The notes beneath the pieces were generated by a model that saw nothing but the letters and a program-made list of their open reading frames with translations, was not told the origin of the DNA and searched no databases. Positions 15,818-22,763 of a stretch of DNA of 44,940 nt are shown here, piece by piece; the stretch's first letter is position 1; each line of letters starts with the position of its first letter. The position numbers and the translations under genes were made by a program. Origin of the DNA: a virus; IMG/VR virus record IMGVR_UViG_3300032113_000026, positions 1 to 44,940 of that record, one strand, 5' to 3'.

Positions 15818-16306
15818 ATGGACATAAGTGAGCTATATACGCTGTTGCTTAAAGGTAATAAAACACGGGTTGCACATTTTGTAAAGCACTTAGAGAAGTA
15901 TGGTGTGGATAATAAATTGTGCGAAGTAACTGAGACGAGTTTAGGAGAAACTTATAGTAGAACGATGGAGGTTAAAGCTGGTTCATTTGTTCTAGGTGAG
16001 AAACATAATACTGGATATGACTGGGCTATGGGTGGAGATATGATTATTCGTGAGTTGAACTCAGATTTTGGAGAGAAGCTGTCAGGAATGTTAGTACGAG
16101 GATCATGTAAAGAAGGAGTTCAGAACTTAGGTATGTGTCTAAGTGATGTTAGTTGGACTACTTATCATAAAGTACCTGAGGATGTTCCTTTAGAATTTAA
16201 AAAGGACTGGTTGCAGGGAATTTATGTAAAGAGTGTTGAGAAGCATAAAAGAGAAGTTAAGGGTGTGGCTAATGAGCATTGGGAAGAATGTCTTTCGCCG
16301 CAGTAG
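15818..16306 (+). CDS. Cupin-like phage protein of unknown role
   Basis: A 162-residue protein from ATG 15818, which has GGAGGA directly upstream; a TTG at 15761 would add 19 residues. VKAGSFVLGEKHNTG, a central MGGDMIIREL and the later VSWTTYHKVPEDVP follow the order of a group of phage cupin-like proteins that carry a WTT.H motif near their end. It lies between RNAP2 and the head genes. The role is unknown, with small-molecule, sugar or structural binding as options. Confidence 0.5.
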   Translation: MDISELYTLLLKGNKTRVAHFVKHLEKYGVDNKLCEVTETSLGETYSRTMEVKAGSFVLGEKHNTGYDWAMGGDMIIRELNSDFGEKLSGMLVRGSCKEGVQNLGMCLSDVSWTTYHKVPEDVPLEFKKDWLQGIYVKSVEKHKREVKGVANEHWEECLSPQ

Positions 16307-16560
16307 CAGTAGCTGTAGTAGTTGCAGGAGCAGCTTACTACACTACAGAGCAACAGAATGATGCAAATGAAGAAGCACAGAAAGAAGCTAGAAGAGCTGC
16401 TAGAGAAAAGTTATCTGCAGATAGAAAGGCTGATTATGAGAATAGAAAGAAAGATGAATTCTCAAGCACAGTAGGTAAAGGTATTGGAGATATTGGAGTA
16501 CTTAGTACTCAGGTTGATAACAATCTATCAAGTACTTATAATAACGATCTTAAGTTATGA
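16288..16560 (+). CDS. Small membrane-anchored or head-tail assembly protein
   Basis: A 90-residue protein whose first 20 residues are hydrophobic (FAAVAVAVVVAGAAYYT), followed by a highly charged helix. I chose ATG 16288 over TTG 16279. Its position just before the portal matches small virion or assembly genes of T7-like phages (T7 gp7.3 is 99 residues), but no sequence signature proves this. The hydrophobic start could be a signal or anchor. It overlaps the portal gene by 4 bases. Confidence 0.5.
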   Translation: MSFAAVAVAVVVAGAAYYTTEQQNDANEEAQKEARRAAREKLSADRKADYENRKKDEFSSTVGKGIGDIGVLSTQVDNNLSSTYNNDLKL

Positions 16561-17957
16561 ATGAACGTTATAATGAACTAGTGCAAGACAGAACAGAGTA
16601 TACTGATAGATGTGAGCAATATGCTATTTGGACATTACCTAGTATGCTTGTAGATTATAATGAGGATACTAAGGATGTAGGTATTCAGCATGATTATCAA
16701 AGTTTAGGAGCTAGAGCTGTAACTAACTTAGCGAATAAGTTAATGTTAGCATTGTTTCATCCTAAGAATCCTTTCTTTAGGCTTACTATAAGTGATAAAG
16801 AAAAAGAGGAGCTTCTTGAACAGTTTGGTACAGAAGCTGAGTTAGATAGACTATTAGCTAGAGTAGAGACTTTAGCAACTGGTGAGTTTAACAAGGGTAA
16901 CTTTAGAGAGAAGACTATAGAAGTGCTTAAGCATTTAATTATATCAGGAGATTGTTTGATAAAATTTAATGATGATAGTATGGTGGTTTATAACATGTTA
17001 TCTTATGTTAAACAAATTTCTAATGAAGGTGTATTAGAAGAATTAATCATCAGAGAGCAAAGAGATGAGGAAGATTTGTTTACTATAGTTAAGCTTGAGG
17101 GTTCAAAGTATAGAGTTACTCAACAAATTGCAGATGGAGAAGAAACTCATGTAAGGGATTACGCTAAGGATAAGCTGCCATGGGTTAGTCCATATTGGCA
17201 GAGAGTTGGATTGGAGCATTATGGAAGGGGGTTAGTGGAAGAGTTGTCAGGTGATTTTGTGCAGATAAGTAATGTATCTGAGAGTATAGCTAAATTAACT
17301 GTTATAGTTGGGGATGTCAAGTTTCTTGTAAATCCCGAAGGCAATACATCAGTAAAGGATTACAATGATGCAGAGGTTGGGGAATACCTATCAGGTAAAC
17401 CCGGAGATATTGTAAGCACTGGTATAGAGGCGCAACCACAACTAGAAGCATTGATTAACCTTAGGAACGACTATAAGCGTGATATTGGTGGAGCATTCCT
17501 TTTGAATAGTGCTGTACAAAGAAACGCTGAACGTGTGACGGCTACTGAAATAAGAGCTAACATGCGTGAATTAGAAGAGACTTTAGGTGGTGTGTACTCA
17601 ACTCTTTCAGTTAATCTACAATTACCTTTTGCTAAGAGATTAGTTAGTATGTTATCTGAGGAGTATAATTCTCTGGTGGTTACTATACTTACTGGAGCAG
17701 AAGCGTTAAGTAGATTCTCTGAATTAGAGAGTTGGAAGAATTTGTTCATTGATTTGAGCAATTCACAGAATGTTCCTCCTGATGTGATGGATAGGATTGA
17801 TCCTGATAAATATATAGCTGTGTTATCAGCTGGGTATGGATTAGATCCAGATAAAGTGTTAAGGACTAAAGAAGAATACGCGGCTCTAGTTGAAAATAGA
17901 CGTGTACAACAACAACAGGCTTTAGAAGATGAAGCTGCAATCAAAGGAGAAGTTTAA
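16557..17957 (+). CDS. Portal (head-tail connector) protein
   Basis: A 466-residue T7 gp8-like portal, expected to form the 12-fold ring at the unique head vertex. Family features include an N-terminal YNELVQDRTEYTDRCEQYAIWTLPS, the LGARAVTNLANKLMLALFHP stretch, a central EHYGRGLVEELSGD, and near the end AERVTATEIRANMRELEETLGGVYS. T7 gp8 is 536 residues, so this is a compact version. It is followed with overlap by the scaffold gene. Confidence 0.92.
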   Translation: MNERYNELVQDRTEYTDRCEQYAIWTLPSMLVDYNEDTKDVGIQHDYQSLGARAVTNLANKLMLALFHPKNPFFRLTISDKEKEELLEQFGTEAELDRLLARVETLATGEFNKGNFREKTIEVLKHLIISGDCLIKFNDDSMVVYNMLSYVKQISNEGVLEELIIREQRDEEDLFTIVKLEGSKYRVTQQIADGEETHVRDYAKDKLPWVSPYWQRVGLEHYGRGLVEELSGDFVQISNVSESIAKLTVIVGDVKFLVNPEGNTSVKDYNDAEVGEYLSGKPGDIVSTGIEAQPQLEALINLRNDYKRDIGGAFLLNSAVQRNAERVTATEIRANMRELEETLGGVYSTLSVNLQLPFAKRLVSMLSEEYNSLVVTILTGAEALSRFSELESWKNLFIDLSNSQNVPPDVMDRIDPDKYIAVLSAGYGLDPDKVLRTKEEYAALVENRRVQQQQALEDEAAIKGEV

Positions 17958-18526
17958 TGGATACTCGTGAAGAGTTTTTAGAAAAAGCTGGTATTCCAGC
18001 TACAACTGTAGAAGCTAATGGTGGAGAACTTACTAGTTCTCAACAGGAGTTAATTCGTAAGGAATATGGAGGAGCTATTCTTGATTTACTGAATAGTGAA
18101 ACTAAATACCGTAGAGAAGAAAATGCACGAGTTGCTAGTGTAAAAAGTGATAATACTAATAAGGTGCTTGCAGAGATGTTCTCTGATGTAGAAGGTGATC
18201 CTATAGGTAACTTCACTTTAGTTCAGAATTGGGCTAAGATTAATTTGGATAGTGATACTTTTACGGAATTAAGTAAAATGGTAGCAGAAGGTGGTATGAC
18301 TCAAAAAGCTGGTTTGGATATACTACGTAAAGAGTATGAGAAGGATAATGTACTTAGTACTAAAGAAGTAGAAGGTGGTAATAATAAGGTAGGTAAGGAA
18401 ATGATCTCATCTGATGAATGGCTGAATCGGTTAGATAAGCTTGATGCAGATGGGTTAGGACGCGATAGTAAACAAGGGTTAGCTCTTGAGAAGCTACGTG
18501 AAAATTCAATGGACAACTGGGAGTAA
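17957..18526 (+). CDS. Capsid assembly scaffolding protein
   Basis: A 189-residue acidic, mostly helical protein between portal and capsid, the position of T7 gp9. The C-terminal part (DEWLNRLDKLDADGLGRDSKQGLALEKL) is the charged helical type that contacts coat subunits. Sequence alone is weak, and the assignment rests on position, size, acidity and predicted helicity. ATG 17957 overlaps the portal stop. Confidence 0.75.
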   Translation: MDTREEFLEKAGIPATTVEANGGELTSSQQELIRKEYGGAILDLLNSETKYRREENARVASVKSDNTNKVLAEMFSDVEGDPIGNFTLVQNWAKINLDSDTFTELSKMVAEGGMTQKAGLDILRKEYEKDNVLSTKEVEGGNNKVGKEMISSDEWLNRLDKLDADGLGRDSKQGLALEKLRENSMDNWE

Positions 18527-18530
18527 TTAA

Positions 18531-19721
18531 ATGGCTGAGATTTTAGCAGGTAGTAAATTTACAACATCGCAAGCTGAGAAAGGCTGGTTAGCAGGTAAAG
18601 ATACAGGTAATATTCGTGTATCTTCAGGACAGGTGGAGTGGGAAAAAAAGCTTATTCGAGAAGTATTTGAGAAGAGTAAGTTTGGTGGTATGGGTGCTTT
18701 TGACCGATTAGTTGGTACGGATCAGTGGAAGTCTAAGATGTTTGGAGGCGGTGGTTTAAAACCTTTATATAAGGGTGTAATTGCTGATAATGCTGAGGGA
18801 CTTACTGTTGACTTTGGAGCTCGGATTGATAGTCCTCAAATTTGTCGAAGTAAGATTGCTTTTGTAGAAGAGTTCTTCAAGGATTATGACTATCAGAAAG
18901 AAATGCGTGTTAGTCATGCACGTGAGATAACTAAGTTTATTGATCCGTTGACTCCATTGATGGCTGTTAAGGGTAGTCAGATTACAGCTAAGCAGATTGT
19001 TGTTGATGCTAATGGTAGTCCTACTGGCGCTAATGACCTAAATGGTGGTTGGTATGACCAAAGTACAGGTGCTTATCGTGTGTCTGGAGCACAGGCTTGG
19101 ACTTCATTAGAACGTGATACACCTAAGGGACATAAAGGTGGTACTGCTGTTGAACTATTCGATGTGAATGATGAGTATGATTGGCGTAAGATTAGTGAAG
19201 CTATTCTTCGTATTAGTATGAATCTAATGTTGAATGATATTGACATGGATGGGAGTGATGGTTATCTTTGGTTAGATCCAGTGATTTATAACGTGTTAAT
19301 GCGTAATGAAGATCACTTAAATCTAGTGTTTGATACAGTATCTGATAATGTACATACAGGACGTGCTGTAAGTTTACATGGTGTACCTATTCGTACTACA
19401 AATCGTTTACCTAAGGTAGGTGATGTTGGTAAGGTACATCCGTTGAGTAATGCAGCTAATGGGTTTAGTTACAATACTACTTTACAAGATGCACTTTGTA
19501 TCGCTGTCTGGTTTGCTAAGAATTCTGTCAAACGTATTAAATTGTTTAATACACAGAGTTTTAATCATTATCAGGAATTAGATCATGCACGTTACTTAGA
19601 TGATATTATCTGTGTAGCTGCTGCTCCTAACGAGATTCAGTATACTGCTGCAATCTTTCGTAAGTTGGAAGGTAATCATACTAAAGCATTACTTGAAGCG
19701 CGTTATTTAGGTAGCTTATAA
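18531..19721 (+). CDS. Major capsid protein
   Basis: A 396-residue HK97-fold coat protein of the T7 gp10 type. It follows the scaffold by 4 bases with GGGAG upstream. Recognisable stretches include SPQICRSKIAFVEEF, LDPVIYNVLMRNEDHL and HGVPIRTTNRLPK in the C-terminal half. No frameshift product comparable to T7 gp10B is evident, because the next gene starts immediately. No terminator follows, unlike T7, where the main terminator comes after gene 10. Confidence 0.88.
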   Translation: MAEILAGSKFTTSQAEKGWLAGKDTGNIRVSSGQVEWEKKLIREVFEKSKFGGMGAFDRLVGTDQWKSKMFGGGGLKPLYKGVIADNAEGLTVDFGARIDSPQICRSKIAFVEEFFKDYDYQKEMRVSHAREITKFIDPLTPLMAVKGSQITAKQIVVDANGSPTGANDLNGGWYDQSTGAYRVSGAQAWTSLERDTPKGHKGGTAVELFDVNDEYDWRKISEAILRISMNLMLNDIDMDGSDGYLWLDPVIYNVLMRNEDHLNLVFDTVSDNVHTGRAVSLHGVPIRTTNRLPKVGDVGKVHPLSNAANGFSYNTTLQDALCIAVWFAKNSVKRIKLFNTQSFNHYQELDHARYLDDIICVAAAPNEIQYTAAIFRKLEGNHTKALLEARYLGSL

Positions 19722-22700
19722 GTGTTTAAACTAGATGCGATAAACTTTTTATTGAATCTAGTTGGGGCAACAAGTGTGGAGTCTGAGGACTCTGCACATC
19801 CTCAAGTAGCTGCTATAAAGAGTAGATTAGAAGAGGCTAATGAATTAGTACAAAGAAGAGGTTGGTGGTATAATACTGCTAGAGACATTGAAGTTGATGT
19901 AGGAAGTAGTGGACTTCGAGAAGGTATACTACGTGCTGTTCCTGCTAATAAACGAATAATTGTTACTGGGGATATATTCTGGGAAGTTAATAGTGCTAAT
20001 CAGATAACCAGTGGTGTAGTCCTTTGCGAAGAAGTTATATATAAATTATCTTGGGGGATGACTCCTTATTGTATACAAGAGTTGATAATGTATGTAGCTG
20101 CTGTCGGTTTAGTAAGAACTGACATAGAGGATGAGGAAAAGATAAAAGGGTTAGAAGTAACTTTAAAGGGTATAGAGAAAGAGTGTAAGTCTGAACATGA
20201 TGAACATCAGATTTTACCTGACCATGAAGAAGCTATTCATGCTAGTATAAACTATGTGTTACATAAACTTGGTTTAGAAGAAACTATAAACGCTACTAGC
20301 AAGAGACCTGATGTATGGAAGATTAGGTTGATGTTATACGCAGAGTTAGCTGCTACTAGTGCATTAGGTTGGAATTATAATACTAGATGGAACTTTACGT
20401 TAAGTAATCCTAGTAATCCTAATACTGTACCAGAGGCTGTAATGTCTGCTCATACTAAGGATAAAAGTATAGTTCATAGAGGTAACTCATTCATTAAGAA
20501 TGGGGCTGTAGTTGCTGTTGCTGATGTACCTTTAAATAAGGCTGTATACGCTCTGTTGTTTGTAGAGACACCAGTGTTATTAGCTGAGGTTATTAGACTT
20601 AAGGTTGCTATAGAAGCTCTATTAGCTAGTGATTTAGATAAAACTAGTGTTGTTAATAATCTAGAGGAAGAGCTTAAGGTTAGATGGGAACAGTGGTTAG
20701 TGGAGAATGCTAAACATAAGGAATATGCTAAACATGAAAGCCCTTTATTAGTAGCTATTAACTATGTGCTTGAGAAGAAAGGTGAAGAAGAGGAGTTAGA
20801 TGAGACTACTAGTAGACCTGCTGTATGGAGAATAAGGTTAGATCTATATGGGATGTTAGCTGCATTTGCTGCACAGGGTTGGAATTATAATACTAGAAGA
20901 AACTTTAACATGGCTGATACTGGTACATTGATAGATGCTAATGTTATGTCAGCAGAGTGTGCAGATAAAAGCATATCTTTCCGTAGAAATGGTTTTGTTA
21001 AAGATGGTGTTGACCTACAAGTTAGTAGTGTACTTCTTGAGAAAGCTGTTTATCATTTGTTGTTTGTAGAGACACCTATTTTAGTTGTTGAGATAATTAA
21101 GATTAAGGTTGCTATAGAAGCGTTGCTTACTATGAGAGATCGTGGTGATATAATCACTGTTTTACGAGAAGAGCTTAAGGTTAAGTGGGCTGAATGGTTA
21201 ATAGAAGATGCTAAACATGATGAGTACCCAGAAGCTGAGACTGATTTACTAAATGCTGTAAATTATGTATTACGTAGGATTGGTAAGGATATAGCTCTTG
21301 GAGAGACTACTACTAGACCTGAAGTTAGGGAAATTTTATTAAACATATATAAGGCGAAGGCAGATGTACAAGCTACTGGTTGGCATTTCAATACTAAAAG
21401 AAACTTTACTCATTTTGGTAATGTTCCTAATAATGTACTCTCTCTTGAGTTAAGAGATAAGAGTAAACGATTTACAGGACAGACTGAAGATAACTTTGGT
21501 GAAGTTACAGGAGAGTTGTGTGAACGTGCAGTTTATGATTTAGATTTTCAGAAGATACCTAATACACTACAGGATATAATTAAGACTAAGGTTGCTATTG
21601 ATCTTATGATGGATATAGGTAAGGATACTGCTTATTTAAATGGGGAGTTAGCTCCTCTATGGGAAGCTTGGGTTGAAGAAGATAGTAGACATGTGGAGTA
21701 TCCTGATTCAGAGGGTTCTTTACTAGCGGCTGTGAACTATGTGTTACATAGAACAGGTGAAGCTGTTACTTTGAGTGTAGATAGTACTAGACCTGAGGTT
21801 AGGGATATTATACTTAAGTTGATGAAGATGAAGAGGACAGTGCAGACTATAGGTTGGAATTACAATACTAAGCATGCTATGAACTTATCAGGATTTCTTG
21901 GTAATGATGTACTGAGTACAGAGTTGAGAGATAAAACGTTAAGACAGGTTGGAGCTACTATACAGGATTACAATGGTACTGTGACGTCAGGATTATGTGA
22001 ACGTGCAGTTTATGATTTAGATTTTGGTGATATTCCTGAGAACTTACAGAACGTAATTAAGATGAAGGTTTGTGTTGATTGTGTGCTTGATCTTAAGGAA
22101 GCGAAGGATGTAGCTTATCTAAGTAAGGAGATTGATGCTGCTTGGTTGGTTTGGTTAGAGCAGGATAAGTTAAGAGAATTTATTAAACCTAATTCAGATA
22201 AATTTCTATTGGCTATTAATTATTGTTTACAGTTGAATGGAGACAGATTAGCTAGGTTGTCTGAGAATACAGAACCTAATGCTATGGTAGTTAAAGAGAT
22301 TATAGATTCTTTATCAGAAGCTTATCAGAGAGATATAAATTGGTTTAACAGATATACTGATATGAAGGGAGAGGAAGTTTTATTACTTGATAATGTGCTT
22401 GATGTAGTATGTGAGGATGAAGAGTATATATGGACTGGAACAGAGTTTTGGGATCTTGAATTGAATAAGGTTGTAGAAGCTAAAAATGTTATATGTGAGT
22501 ATGTTATATATAAGAAGGAGTTTAATGATTTGCCTCTGGTAGTTCAGAAGATGCTTCAGATAAATGCTGCTATAGAATATATAACTAGAAGTAATAAGCC
22601 TAATGTGTTGGAGAAGTTGAGACCGTTAGTTTATATACAGAAGAGAGCTAATGCAGAAGTGCATCAAAACAATCTTAGGATTACTAGGCTTAATGCTCTT

Positions 22701-22763
22701 GATAATTCTAGAAATAGTAGAATAATGAATCACTATAGAAGTGGTATGGAGAGTGGTTGGTGA
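19722..22763 (+). CDS. Six-domain tail tubular protein A (gp11-like gatekeeper), tandem fusion
   Basis: A 1013-residue protein made of six tandem copies of a gp11-like domain of about 160-170 residues, whereas T7 gp11 has one (196 residues). Domains begin near residues 4, 169, 339, 506, 664 and 825, each with (A/S)INYVL..G or similar. Each has a GW.(Y/F)NT core (48-52, 216-221, 386-391, 553-558, 711-716; NWFN at 873-876) and then a VYxLxF..(I/T)P strand and helix. T7 has RGWTFN and YDEMP at the same places. Domains 2-3 and 4-5 resemble each other most. gp11 forms a 12-subunit ring between portal and nozzle, so two chains could supply 12 domains. The start is GTG 19722, directly after the capsid stop codon. 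Confidence 0.85.
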   Translation: MFKLDAINFLLNLVGATSVESEDSAHPQVAAIKSRLEEANELVQRRGWWYNTARDIEVDVGSSGLREGILRAVPANKRIIVTGDIFWEVNSANQITSGVVLCEEVIYKLSWGMTPYCIQELIMYVAAVGLVRTDIEDEEKIKGLEVTLKGIEKECKSEHDEHQILPDHEEAIHASINYVLHKLGLEETINATSKRPDVWKIRLMLYAELAATSALGWNYNTRWNFTLSNPSNPNTVPEAVMSAHTKDKSIVHRGNSFIKNGAVVAVADVPLNKAVYALLFVETPVLLAEVIRLKVAIEALLASDLDKTSVVNNLEEELKVRWEQWLVENAKHKEYAKHESPLLVAINYVLEKKGEEEELDETTSRPAVWRIRLDLYGMLAAFAAQGWNYNTRRNFNMADTGTLIDANVMSAECADKSISFRRNGFVKDGVDLQVSSVLLEKAVYHLLFVETPILVVEIIKIKVAIEALLTMRDRGDIITVLREELKVKWAEWLIEDAKHDEYPEAETDLLNAVNYVLRRIGKDIALGETTTRPEVREILLNIYKAKADVQATGWHFNTKRNFTHFGNVPNNVLSLELRDKSKRFTGQTEDNFGEVTGELCERAVYDLDFQKIPNTLQDIIKTKVAIDLMMDIGKDTAYLNGELAPLWEAWVEEDSRHVEYPDSEGSLLAAVNYVLHRTGEAVTLSVDSTRPEVRDIILKLMKMKRTVQTIGWNYNTKHAMNLSGFLGNDVLSTELRDKTLRQVGATIQDYNGTVTSGLCERAVYDLDFGDIPENLQNVIKMKVCVDCVLDLKEAKDVAYLSKEIDAAWLVWLEQDKLREFIKPNSDKFLLAINYCLQLNGDRLARLSENTEPNAMVVKEIIDSLSEAYQRDINWFNRYTDMKGEEVLLLDNVLDVVCEDEEYIWTGTEFWDLELNKVVEAKNVICEYVIYKKEFNDLPLVVQKMLQINAAIEYITRSNKPNVLEKLRPLVYIQKRANAEVHQNNLRITRLNALDNSRNSRIMNHYRSGMESGW
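21519..22025 (+). repeat. Thirty-base identical repeat within the six-domain tail gene
   Basis: A 30-base segment starting TGTGAACGTGCAG at 21519-21548 recurs identically at 21996-22025, encoding CERAVYDLDF in domains 4 and 5. Exact identity over 30 bases in otherwise diverged domains points to a recent duplication or gene conversion between them. Confidence 0.8.
22721..22743 (+). promoter_or_regulatory. T7-promoter-like sequence before the nozzle gene
   Basis: Inside the end of the six-domain tail gene, GAATCACTATAG (22727-22738) matches the T7 promoter GACTCACTATAG from -11 to +1 at all but one base. Upstream bases match only in part. It lies about 20 bases before the nozzle gene start. 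RNAP2 keeps the T7 residues that read this region, so a true late promoter is plausible, but a single coding-region match may be chance. Confidence 0.3.
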
